DNA from: Fragilaria radians
Taxonomy: Eukaryota; Bacillariophyta; Fragilariophyceae; Fragilariales; Fragilariaceae
Direction of reading: 5' to 3'
NCBI GenBank assembly: GCA_900642245.1
Contig: CAAAJI010000481.1
Coordinates: 5,234 to 21,493 of the forward strand
DNA: 16,260 nt
The notes under the pieces were generated by a model. It was not told where the DNA came from. It searched no databases and was given only the letters and a program-made list of their open reading frames with translations. The position numbers and the translations under genes are program-made. Shown in pieces: positions 1 through 9,005 of the stretch (positions within the stretch are counted from its first letter, which is position 1; every line of letters starts with the position of its first letter).

Positions 1-60
1 TCTAGAGCCTCGAAGTGAAAAAAAATCATGATTCCTTTCCTGAAAATCAATCATTATCTG
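1..60. repeat. 60-bp direct repeat, copy 1
   Basis: This stretch aligns without gaps to 2596-2655 with 49 of 60 bases identical; the first 35 bases match at 31. Read on the minus strand, both copies contain an ATG preceded by AAGGAATC and followed by a similar short peptide (M-I-F-F-H-F-E-A-L here, M-M-I-F-H-L-E-A-L in copy 2). The copy touches the window edge, so its full length is unknown. It may be the 5' end of a second, duplicated gene reading leftward out of the window, or a dispersed repeat. Confidence 0.75.
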
Positions 61-439
61 GTGTACTTAACCTACAGATACAGCATGGAATTGGAACGAA
101 AAATGTCATTGACTAAACATACTCTGAATAACTTAAACAAAGAAGGTTGGTTTCAATTATTATGGGTCATAAGAAATTGTTCCCGGTTTGATATTCTTCT
201 TTAGCTATGCTGTTTTGATGTTTTAGACTTGTCTTATCTTGTTTTCATGATTTATCTCTCTAGTGTGTTAGTTTGAATATAAAATTTTAGCAGCCAAGCA
301 GAAAGGTCTTGTTTACCAGGTTGATAATAAACATTCCTGCAAACTAAACAGATGATGAATATACGAGGTTATGGATGAATAATACTTAAAGGTGATAACT
401 TACTCAATTACAATAGTTCAGATATAGAAGAACAAGCAT

Positions 440-885
440 TGTTTAACGCTCAGTTTAACAGTAAATGTAGAAATTGTGAGCAGATAGCACATAAGTTGTT
501 CCGGTGCCAATATTCATGCTTAAAAGTTACATGGTGAGTTTATGACTTTTGAAGACTATGTTGTGATGAAAATTCCGATTACTGATGGCTTCTTGGAGAA
601 CAAAAGTGAGTTGAAGAACAAGATGTTTACCTCATAAACAGATTTGATGATTGCTTCATTCAATGTTAAAGTCATTCGCTATGATAATTTTGGTGAAAAG
701 AAATCTATTTATAGAGAATGCCACTTTAAATCTCAGGTCTAAGGACTCCCCAGCGTAATGTTAAAAGTTGAACGGAAGTTTCAGACATTTTATTGAAGGA
801 TTATGACAATGTTAAGCATTGTAGGACGTGAAGACAGCATAAGTTGAATTTGAATACAAAAAGGAGCATCCAATGTTTGATTAGT
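440..885 (+). mobile_element. Decayed Ty1/copia (CoDi-like) integrase fragment
   Basis: This is a dead remnant of a copia-type retrotransposon pol gene. Near 466-477 the frame gives C-R-N-C-E-Q-I-A, like the Cys pair of the integrase zinc-binding region. From 590 one frame reads FLENKSELKNKM and then, after a stop at 635, VKVIRYDNFGE, matching the copia integrase core around its second catalytic Asp (usually R-x-D-N-x-G-E). After a stop at 740, TPQRN (745-759) and VERKFQTFY (767-793) occur in two different frames; together they resemble the TPQQNG..VERKF block. A weak KLNLNTK match follows near 841. Stops and at least one frameshift show it is inactive. No LTR, primer-binding site or clear reverse transcriptase was found, so the limits are approximate. 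Confidence 0.8.
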
Positions 886-1425
886 TTAGTGTAAACAGGG
901 AGTAGTTTAAGAGTTGCATTCCCTCTCAAGATCAAGGTAACAATGATGATGATGAAGATAACATCAACTATATTATGACTTTAAATCAAGCGGAAGAGGA
1001 TATTGAAAAGATTAAAGTCTCTCAAGAACAAATTTAGAGTATTAAAACAAGGTTTATCGTCAGCTAACTATATCATGAAGTTGCCATACATCGCTTTGTA
1101 GACAGTGGAATAATATTACATTTTGTGTTAGATTGATCATAGAAGAAGTTAAAGTTATATGGATGACTTAGTCACTGTGTTGATTTAGGACTATGTACGA
1201 CTACACCCAGGCATCTATGGCGACGAATTCACATGACAACTTTCAACTTCCTCATGTTTTCTTCCACATTAATATAGGACATTGATTTGCTGTGATGAAA
1301 GGCACAAGGTAAGAGAATTGTTTCTCGACACTTTTCAATGTATAGTACCATAGCAAAAGGTAAAACGCATTCATAGTCTATTACTCTCCTCTCAATTAAT
1401 GTTTATAACTTCTCATTGAATTTAT
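886..1425. other. AT-rich spacer, no gene seen
   Basis: No open frame or RNA gene can be supported here. The early part (about 940-1030) is acidic and Lys/Glu-rich in one frame and may be more of the copia relic, in the region between integrase and reverse transcriptase, but no motif confirms this. The last part lies just 3' of the minus-strand gene ending at 1426. Confidence 0.4.
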
Positions 1426-2247
1426 TTAATCTGTATTCACGGGGGCCATAGTGTGTTCTGGAGAGGTACTCTCGCCTACTCCCGTATCCTGCTTCTTTGG
1501 TGTGACAATTTTCAATGGACTCAAGATAGTAGGCCCGACGTACTCAATCATGGGCCGAAAGGTGTCATCTGCTTTCCCCACTCCTTTTAGAATGGCGCTT
1601 ACGACTGTAGCAATGGCAGGATTGAAGTAAGAGGTGTCTAGTCCTGTCACAACGTCCTTCACAGCATTGTCAATATCGGACAAGGATACGCCAGCAATGG
1701 AAATGACATTGGCAGCCACGGATTCCGTGACACCTTCGAAAAATCCAACCAAAGGAACTCCTTTACCCCATGACCAAACATCTTTGGCTTTCCCATAAAT
1801 GACTTGAGCAACGTTGGCCTGATTTTCCGTCGTAGATGTTGACATAGTCTGTTCGTTGTTGATATAAGTATTTAAGATTCTAGATTCTAGATGATTATCT
1901 TGGTCGTCTTCTTCGTCGTCGTAGGAAGGAAAGGAACATCGTGAGTGAACTAAAATGTCTCTTCCAAATAAAGATTCCTTTTCTACAGGTGTACGACGAG
2001 GAATATTTGTTTCCTCTTCAACTGCTGATTGGAATTCATCCGTTGCAACTGTGGTCATTCCTCTTGAAGAGCGCAGTTGTGCTGCTAGAGCATACGCAGA
2101 AATCGTGTGTGTTCGTAAATCCGGTGAAAGGAAGAAATCCTCGGCAGAGTTTGCTGGACTTAAGGACCTATGAACATCCAATTCATAATCCTCTTCATAG
2201 CCGTGCCCTTCTTCGGTACCAGGAAAAAGTTGCAAATTATCATTCAT
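1426..2247 (-). CDS. Possible perilipin-like lipid-droplet protein
   Basis: A 273-residue intronless protein. The open frame extends further upstream, but only from a TTG; the first ATG is at 2247. Residues 1-135 are acidic and probably disordered, with a D/E-rich stretch near 110-118. Residues about 145-250 form a distinct domain: IYGKAKDVWSW, then VPLVGFFEGVTESVA, a GLD, and NPAIA followed by GVGKADDTFRPM. From memory this order resembles the PAT domain of perilipins (VP, E-GV, LEP-I, GLD-E-P pattern) and stramenopile lipid-droplet proteins, which coat neutral-lipid stores. That match is by eye and weak. There is no signal peptide and no clear membrane span. An in-frame Met at residue 135 would give only the C-terminal domain, so a shorter start is possible. 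The gene is likely real; its function is a hypothesis. Confidence 0.6.
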   Translation of the reverse strand: MNDNLQLFPGTEEGHGYEEDYELDVHRSLSPANSAEDFFLSPDLRTHTISAYALAAQLRSSRGMTTVATDEFQSAVEEETNIPRRTPVEKESLFGRDILVHSRCSFPSYDDEEDDQDNHLESRILNTYINNEQTMSTSTTENQANVAQVIYGKAKDVWSWGKGVPLVGFFEGVTESVAANVISIAGVSLSDIDNAVKDVVTGLDTSYFNPAIATVVSAILKGVGKADDTFRPMIEYVGPTILSPLKIVTPKKQDTGVGESTSPEHTMAPVNTD

Positions 2248-2595
2248 TTCTCTCACGATGGTTTTCGCAAGAATCGGAACAATCAAAATTGTTTTATACA
2301 CTTGAAAAATCAATGAAACCTATACTAACAAAAACTGAACGTATCAAAATGAACAGATTGAACAAGAGACAAAGAGTGAGATCCTGTACAACCTTCAAGG
2401 TATCTAGGCTTCATATTTTACACGATAACAATCATGAAAATTGAATTGCAAAAACTTCTTTTCACGACCTTGAAAAGTAAGATTTCTGTCTCTCGAAAAA
2501 TAACAACAAAAATAAATTTACCCTCCCTCACTCCTGTAAGAAAACAACAACCCCATCCGATGCTCGAAGCATGCATTTCGATTTCATTAGCGTTT

Positions 2596-2655
2596 TCTAG
2601 AGCCTCAAGGTGAAAAATCATCATGATTCCTTGGCTAAATATCAATCGGTATCTA
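2596..2655. repeat. 60-bp direct repeat, copy 2
   Basis: This is the second copy of the repeat at 1-60. On the minus strand it contains tandem ATGs at 2624 and 2621 opening a 69-codon frame that ends at 2418. That lies upstream of and in the same direction as the gene starting at 2247, so this could be its 5' leader with an upstream ORF or an unrecognised first exon. Similarity stops after 2655. I see no terminal inverted repeats or target duplications to make it a transposon end. Confidence 0.75.
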
Positions 2656-2916
2656 TTCCTCCATAGAACTGTCAATAATATTTAGAACCGCCACAGTGAT
2701 ATCGTCGTCATCTAATGTTCCTAATTACCAAATCCAAACAAGTTTACATCCACAAAGATTCTTACCTCACCTTTTCCCTTGTATGATGGAAGCAACACTG
2801 CAGTTTATTCAAGAAAATGATATTGTGTTTCAGAACTGGTTGCATCATACCTGTGACGAGTTCTTAAACGGAAGCACAGATACTTCACGAATCTTACAGT
2901 ACACGACGAAAAGACG

Positions 2917-2923
2917 TGACGTC
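2917..2923. promoter_or_regulatory. CRE-like site TGACGTC
   Basis: This matches the bZIP-binding core TGACGT, about 670 bp upstream of the start of the minus-strand gene at 2247. In diatoms TGACGT-type elements are known in CO2- and light-responsive promoters. One site of this length can arise by chance. Confidence 0.2.
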
Positions 2924-3433
2924 GACACACACAGCGATGTGGAACGAGTCCCAACACTTTTTGCAATCGTGCTAACTGTGTGATGCATGATTTTAACGAT
3001 ACTGCCCCTAAAATTTGGGTTCGGAACGATACACCAGCACTACCATACCATACTCACCACAAGATAAATCCCATTCCTATTGCATTGGGCCTGCAATGTT
3101 ATTTTTTGCAATAACTAGAGCTTTACTTAAGTAACACATTGGCATCAATCATGACAGCATTTTACAATCATTATGTTGTAAATGCTGAAGGAAAAAAATG
3201 GGAAAATAATATTTTGTGTGGGCACCGTAACAGCTGATTTCAAAAATTCATGCAGTGTAAACAAAGTTTGTCAACATCTGAGTTGGTTTGTAGAAAACGG
3301 AATTGATTTATCTTTTCGATATCTAAGCTTCCTTCTTCTAAGCCATCGATCCCTTGTACTCTGAGAGAAGAAAGAGAATTAGAGATTATCATAGGTTCAG
3401 AGCTCATTGATCTATGTTGAGAGTGATACAACG

Positions 3434-3441
3434 TGACGTCA
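3434..3441. promoter_or_regulatory. Perfect CRE palindrome TGACGTCA
   Basis: This is the full 8-bp palindromic bZIP site. It sits in a gene-poor region, about 1.2 kb upstream of the minus-strand gene at 2247, so its target is unclear. Chance occurrence cannot be excluded. Confidence 0.25.
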
Positions 3442-3774
3442 TGTATCTAATTTACTTTGTTTCAAACATGAATTCATGTAGGATGAAAACAATTGTGAGT
3501 GTTATAGCCTTTCTAAAGCATAACGCTTGATACAAGTTATTTAAGAATCAGTAGAATGGTGAACAAAAGCAAAGTGTGATTTAAGCGAGTGAAAGTAACG
3601 CCATGCTCAAACGTTTTTGATTAATGTCATGTCCGAGCGTCAACATTATGTATTGAAATCTACCTTGAGTAATACTGGTAGCAACAAACGAAACTTCACA
3701 GACAAGTCGAAAATGATAACATTGTCAACTTCCTAGTCTAAAACTGCTTCTTATCCAATAGACTATGTGAGTAA

Positions 3775-4335
3775 ATGAATGACCACAAAAGATCTTCAAG
3801 CATAAGAGTACATTTTGAAGCAATAATGAATACAGCAGGAAAGGAAATAAACAATTTAATGAGAAAGGTGCACTATCATTTACGTGAAAGTAATAGGAAT
3901 AAGTTCCAGCTCAATGTCTCTTTTTCAACAATATGTTACGCCAATATCTGGCAGCTCTGCATTTTCTGCATTCAATCTCTACGTAAAATCATGTCAAGAG
4001 CAGTATCTTGTCTGCCTGTTCAACAAAGTTTCACAGAATTTTGTTTTATTTGTAGGGACTATTGTATCAATCTCATAGAGGACATTAAGCATGTAAGCCA
4101 ATCATGTGGACAAAATCCTCAAACCAACATACTGTTTGAAAAAAAAAACTTAGGACAAGGCCTTTCAGCGTCACTGAAACACTCAATCCTAATCTGTGCT
4201 GTCTTTTCAACCTCTGAAAAATCCGCATTATATGTTCGCTTGACCTTGGATAAAACAAGAAGGAGGATTTCAACTCTCAATACCTACTTCTTGATGATTT
4301 GTAGCTCAATCAGTATTGTGATAACAATTAAATGA
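3775..4335 (+). other. Doubtful 186-codon open frame
   Basis: An ATG-initiated frame of 186 codons in AT-rich DNA. The predicted peptide is rich in Ser, Ile, Cys and Asn, has no recognisable domain, signal peptide or copia motif, and its base composition does not stand out from the spacer. Its length is unusual for chance, but the overlapping minus-strand frame at 4085-4273 and lack of any family resemblance argue against a gene. I recognise no function. Confidence 0.15.
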
Positions 4336-6174
4336 AGGTTGAAATATTTGGATCAGTATAACCGTAGGACTTTATTTCACTTTCTTAAAGCACACTTATT
4401 AATTTCAAGTGTGGATGTTATTCTACTAAATTTGGTGTTAGTACATCATCTAGTAGCATACCTCATTGAAAATAGATATAAAGCATATAGTTGAGCGTTT
4501 CTATGAAATAGAATGATTTAACACTGTTCTATGTTCTTCAATCCTGGAAAATAATACTTTAAGATTATAGTTAAGCATATCGAAATCATCTAGAAAGGGA
4601 TCAATTCAAGAGATGACATATTGTACGAACATTTGAAGACCTCCAGTGTTGCTGGGGCATGCTAGTATGTATGATAAATATTTGGACATCTATAGCCTGG
4701 GCTGAAAATGATAATGGATGTTGTTATTTGCTTGCAAATTTCACACTGTACTAATGAAAGGTCTCTAACGTTTAGGGGATGTCAATCACATGTGCTTCAC
4801 GAATATTTGCATGATTAAATATTGTGTTCTAAAGAAAGAGCAGTCGAAATATATTTGACTTTCCGGCGTTGCCGGAAGAAAATATGAAGCAGAATGATCT
4901 AAGGAAGTAATATCAAAATCAAAAATTAGTCAGTCAAGACTCTAATCTAGTCAAATTTGTATGCAAGAGTAGTTTTTTTAATCTCAATCTCGCATAGATA
5001 AAAGCAAATTCTATTTTAATTATCAATATATTTATTTGTACTACTATAGTCCATCTCCAAAACTTTACGAATCCATAGTGTGATTGATGTAGATTTACGC
5101 CATGCATTAATTATTCTCTTTAGTGTCTTGACCGCCTCCAGCAAAGAAAATAGCTAATTCGATGTTTTATTCTTGTTATGTCTTCTCTGGTCAATCTGCT
5201 GAGGAAAACTGAATAGTCACTGTATTATATTACGTCGAGTTCTCTCAAAATAGAGTAAGGCATTACTGTTTTCAGTCTCCCTCATGTATACCACAGGTGA
5301 GGAATCGATATTTCAAAGACTTCAGTTCCCTAGGGGACATTAATCCTCTACCTTTCCATCAGCTGATCTTAAAATAAGAATTAAATTCTATGTTCCTCAA
5401 AAATTCTACACTAGAAAGTTGTCCAAAGCTTCAACTGTAAACTACTGATTATATAAATGAATTTGTAATGCAATTCTATTGTGCTAGCGCTTAACAAAGT
5501 ATACACAGAAATAAAGTTGACAAAAAAGGAAATAGACCTTGCACCAACAACAACATTTTTTGGCTACAGCTTAGATTCTACAACAGCATCAGCAATCCTT
5601 GATGTTCCATTAAGAGCAGCAGTGATGACCTCTCCAACAAAAACACTAGAAAAAGCCAAAATATGACTTTAAACCATAGTTATATTAGGAAAAAAGTGAA
5701 ATGTCTGCATTTGCACTTTCCTGATGCCAAGACTAAATCAATAGTATAATTTACTTACTCACAGATACAGTTCTGTGATGTTGAATACATTTGAAATACC
5801 AATGTCATGTTAGGTAAAGTAGTAAAACTCAAGTTTTGTATCATGCATTACATTGTATAATCTGCAAATTCTACGTTCAAAAATAGCAGTATTGTGTTGA
5901 ATTGTCCCTTTTGATCTTTTGTAAAGATAACTAACTCTGCCAATTACAAGTTACTCTTTAAACAAATTCTAATTTGAGAGAAAAACTCTTCAGATTATCT
6001 AATGCTTTGGTTGAAACAATCCCCCATGTCATGCAAGCTAATGGAATATAGAATGCTTGAAACTTTTTTCAAATGACAAGACTTCGGATTTTGTTCCCGA
6101 CTTTTTTGGTGATCATGTCCCAATTTTACATGTCCTCATCACGTTTTCTTTCTTCGGTAATACTTCAGTAACAC
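4336..6174. other. Intergenic region, no gene supported
   Basis: About 1.8 kb of AT-rich sequence. The only frame worth noting is a stretch ending at 5666 (about 60 codons; includes TFFGYSLDSTTASA and LDVPLRAAVM), which has no ATG near its start and could only be an exon or a relic. A small GC-rich hairpin lies at 4861-4877. No RNA gene was seen. Confidence 0.4.
4861..4877. repeat. GC-rich perfect hairpin
   Basis: TTCCGGC and GCCGGAA form a perfect 7-bp stem around a 3-base loop. It stands out in AT-rich spacer. No adjacent T-run or gene gives it an obvious role. Confidence 0.5.
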
Positions 6175-6180
6175 TTTATT
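6175..6180 (-). terminator. Candidate polyadenylation signal AATAAA
   Basis: Read on the minus strand, AATAAA lies 11 bases past the TAA stop of the glutamate receptor-like gene. Diatom poly(A) signals are loosely defined and the distance is very short, so this is only a candidate. Confidence 0.3.
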
Positions 6181-6191
6181 ATTCGTTGCGG

Positions 6192-8384
6192 TTAGGAAAA
6201 CGTATCAATCATAGATGATCGCTTTCCTCGTGATGATGATGTTGAATTATTCACCCGAGTGGATGTAAAGAATGAACTCCACTTCAAAGATTCCTCCCGA
6301 TCCAAATCTTCCAACGATGCAGCTTTCGAAAAATTTCCTGAGTTGTTTCCATTTTCTGACAAGGAACTGTGCGACGATAATTGCAACCGATCTGCAAGAA
6401 TGGTAGTTGCCAATGCGCTTTCACCTAATTCAATACGACTTAGAGCCTGTCCAGTTTGGTCAGACCGGAACAAAACATGGACATGGCGTCCGTAGCGACG
6501 TCTTGTTAACTTTTTAAGCTGAGGTACAGTTAAGGATACAATGAGGCCCAATATAGCGAAGCTAAACGATACGACCCAAATACCTAAAAGTTGTGTTGAG
6601 TTGAGTTCGGATGTTTCAGATGCGACTGTTACTTTCAGTCCTCGACAAATCTTTCGTGGTCTTGCTTCTGCCATAAGTTGATTAAGGATATTTTCATTTT
6701 TGAGAGTGAGCAAAAGGGTAGTTAGTTCCTGGCTTATACCTTCGAAGAGGGGAACACCCCAGAATTGGTCTGATACAATGCGGTCTGGCATGGTTTTGTT
6801 GCAATGTTCTCCATTATCTTGTAGGACTAGAAGGTCATCCTCCGAAGCCAAGGCTACATGGCAAAATACTGCATTTGCTCCAGGTCCTTCTATTTTCGCC
6901 AAATCCGGATCCATGAAATCAAACAAACGTCTTCGGGATGCACCACATGAAGGAGTGTCACATGCGAAACCGGGTTTACCGTCATTTGGATCAGTAACAA
7001 AGAAGGCTTCATTTATGCCATAAATTGAAATGATATCATGCATGACTGGCCGTAATGCGCACATACGTTGACCGCGAGCTAAACTTAATTCAAGTGTATC
7101 GACTCGTCCAAATCGGACTTCGGCAACCAGCAAGGCTGAAAGATTTGCAGTGTATACTGCCACAATTGTAAGGAGCATAAAGCTAATTCCAATCAATGTG
7201 ATCTGTCCACCCAAGGAAACTACCTGTAAGGGATACTTTCCTACCAAAACAGATAGGGCCGTTGAGTAAAAGGCTCGAATGACATGCTTAATCAAGGGTA
7301 TGATTCGTTCCTTAATTTCAAGTTTTTGCTCATCATTGTCATCGACATAAGAATAGACAACAGTTTCAGACTTTGGATACACAGATCCTATCATTCCATA
7401 TTCGTTGATCATGATTAATATTCCAAGCATTGGGATGATAAAACCAATGAGGAACGCCCAGGCTTCCTTATGAAATGGTTCAAATATCGAATCTATAGAT
7501 TCTAGATAGAGTTTTGGATCTGAAGTAAGATAAAAATCATCTTGGATGACAAGCTTTATGGGCTGGGAACCTAAGACTGCAAAATTGGTGGTCGAGTGCC
7601 ATTTTGGTTGGAGTTTAAAAAATGAGGCACATATATCCACAAGCCCAATAGCTGTAGCATAAACACAAATATCTAGATTGTTTGCATTGTGACCGAAAAA
7701 ATCAACTGCTTTAGAGGCGATTTCTGAGGGGATAGAATTGATCAATTGAATATGCATGTTCGAACGTTCAGCAGCGATCCGTATCATGGAGATGGTAGGA
7801 CCATGCCAGTCTGCTAATGAACCATTAAAGTCTTGTTTCAAATCAGAATATGAGCCCCGATATGTTTCTTCATTATGTATGAGTGCAACTCGGAGAACAC
7901 GTCCTGATAGCTGCTGAATGCGTGCATCTCCTCTCCAAAAGTCTATATTTCGACAGGTGGCATACGAATACCATCGATTTTCAAATGCTAGAGATTTTCC
8001 ATATTGGAGAGTGCAATGTTGATCATCGACCCAACACCATGCACGTTGGCACCATAATGGCTTTTCATCACCGTCTAATGTCTCGCATCGGCCGACATGT
8101 TGATCATGACTACCACAGGCAATGCCATAAATGGAAAAGTCAATATCTGTGACGTTCCTTCCGAATGCATCAACGACAACCTCTGGTGGAGGTGGTAATT
8201 GATCCAAAGGAAGACAAGGACATGATGGATCACCGAAAAATTCTTTCATTCGTCGTGGTATAACGTTTTTGGATTGTGTGGATATCAAATGTGTGCTCTG
8301 GTTCAAGTCAGCCTCTGACGATGACCCCAATAAAGTGCATAACAGAAAAAGAAGAAGCCTTGAAGGCTGTATCGAAATTGACAT
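6192..8384 (-). CDS. Ionotropic glutamate receptor-like channel
   Basis: A 730-residue, intronless ligand-gated cation channel subunit of the iGluR family, probably in the plasma membrane. The start is the ATG at 8384; a longer frame begins with GTG. Residues 1-25 are a signal peptide. Residues about 55-150 form a Cys-rich module (ACGSHD, WCQRAWCWVDD, YSYATC). The ligand-binding S1 half spans about 160-285. M1 is about 308-327. The pore region is about 368-395 with SLGGQI, and M3 carries VYTANLSALL, the family's SYTANLAA signature. S2 covers about 423-590, M4 about 598-620, and a Ser-rich cytosolic tail follows. The usual amino-terminal domain of animal receptors is absent. The S1 Arg that binds the amino-acid carboxylate is replaced by Asp250, and the position matching the Q/R pore site is Gly382. 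Family membership is firm; ligand and ion selectivity are unknown. Confidence 0.93.
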   Translation of the reverse strand: MSISIQPSRLLLFLLCTLLGSSSEADLNQSTHLISTQSKNVIPRRMKEFFGDPSCPCLPLDQLPPPPEVVVDAFGRNVTDIDFSIYGIACGSHDQHVGRCETLDGDEKPLWCQRAWCWVDDQHCTLQYGKSLAFENRWYSYATCRNIDFWRGDARIQQLSGRVLRVALIHNEETYRGSYSDLKQDFNGSLADWHGPTISMIRIAAERSNMHIQLINSIPSEIASKAVDFFGHNANNLDICVYATAIGLVDICASFFKLQPKWHSTTNFAVLGSQPIKLVIQDDFYLTSDPKLYLESIDSIFEPFHKEAWAFLIGFIIPMLGILIMINEYGMIGSVYPKSETVVYSYVDDNDEQKLEIKERIIPLIKHVIRAFYSTALSVLVGKYPLQVVSLGGQITLIGISFMLLTIVAVYTANLSALLVAEVRFGRVDTLELSLARGQRMCALRPVMHDIISIYGINEAFFVTDPNDGKPGFACDTPSCGASRRRLFDFMDPDLAKIEGPGANAVFCHVALASEDDLLVLQDNGEHCNKTMPDRIVSDQFWGVPLFEGISQELTTLLLTLKNENILNQLMAEARPRKICRGLKVTVASETSELNSTQLLGIWVVSFSFAILGLIVSLTVPQLKKLTRRRYGRHVHVLFRSDQTGQALSRIELGESALATTILADRLQLSSHSSLSENGNNSGNFSKAASLEDLDREESLKWSSFFTSTRVNNSTSSSRGKRSSMIDTFS

Positions 8385-9005
8385 TCTCAGTTTCACTTGT
8401 AATCGTGATAACTTTTTAAGTTGGAAATGTTCACACTGTCGGGAAATGCAGTTTGTTATCTGTTGCGATACGTTCTTATTGAGTTTTCACTTCCCGTTTC
8501 TCGTGTTTAGTCCCTTAAACTATGACCAACCAATAAAAGGAACGACGTCGAGTGCTATGGTTTGGACAAATGAGAGTACTACGACAAATTCATCCCTGTG
8601 TATCTCGTATCTAAACCGGGGAATTCTCAATTGAATACAATTGAAGACAAATTTTATTCAAGTAATCGGAGTCAAATCTGCGATTTTTCTTCTTTAAATA
8701 AGTCGTTATTATTATGTAGGTTTCTCGAACATGACTTTCTCCGCCTTCCAAGACTGACAATTATGTCCTTTCTTACTATTGCCAGCTCGAAAGAAAAGAA
8801 CAAAGAATTATTGGATGATATCCTTTTGGCCACACCGAAATCCATCTTGCTTTTTCAAATTTCCCTATTTTTTTCGGGAGTTCTCGTTAGGTTGAAAAAC
8901 GTAAGGACGCTTTCTCTCGTACGCGAACTGCAACGTCATTCGGATGAAAAAGAAAGATATTCGGAAACCATTGTAACGTCACCCTCCTCCCCCCTCTCAT
9001 TATGA
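8385..9005 (-). promoter_or_regulatory. Upstream region of the receptor-like gene
   Basis: This region should hold the 5' leader and promoter of the minus-strand receptor-like gene. It contains a CCAAT-box candidate (8526-8534), a CGACGTCG palindrome (8543-8550), and TGACGT cores on the minus strand at 8933-8938 and 8976-8981, with TGACATCA close by near 9003. A plus-strand frame across 8598-9005 begins with GTG; its first ATG at 8763 leaves 80 codons with no recognisable domain, so I treat it as non-coding. Confidence 0.45.
8526..8534 (-). promoter_or_regulatory. CCAAT-box candidate
   Basis: CCAACCAAT on the plus strand lies about 142 bp upstream of the receptor-like ATG. The identical 9-mer occurs 52 bp upstream of the Orai-like gene start at 13983. 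It could bind an NF-Y type factor or be chance. Confidence 0.3.

Larger units (their letters stand above)
2656..3774. other. Intergenic region, no gene supported
   Basis: Open frames here start at non-ATG codons or are short. The stretch 2690-2960 is somewhat more G+C-rich than its surroundings and holds splice-donor-like strings on the minus strand, so an upstream non-coding exon of the gene at 1426-2247 is possible but unproven. A short hairpin-forming sequence lies near 3080-3098. Two CRE-like sites are listed separately. Confidence 0.4.

Noticed and set aside
2696..2983. 95-codon plus-strand frame
   Set aside because: It begins with GTG, has no recognisable domain and sits in the upstream region of the minus-strand gene.
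5481..5666. 61-codon plus-strand frame
   Set aside because: It opens at GTG; the first ATG is near its end. The peptide looks somewhat protein-like but has no supported start or splice sites.
6700..8152. Plus-strand frames opposite the receptor-like gene
   Set aside because: They are antisense shadows of a clear coding region with known family motifs.
8598..9005. 135-codon plus-strand frame
   Set aside because: It starts with GTG, leaves 80 codons from the first ATG, has no domain and overlaps the likely promoter of the receptor-like gene.
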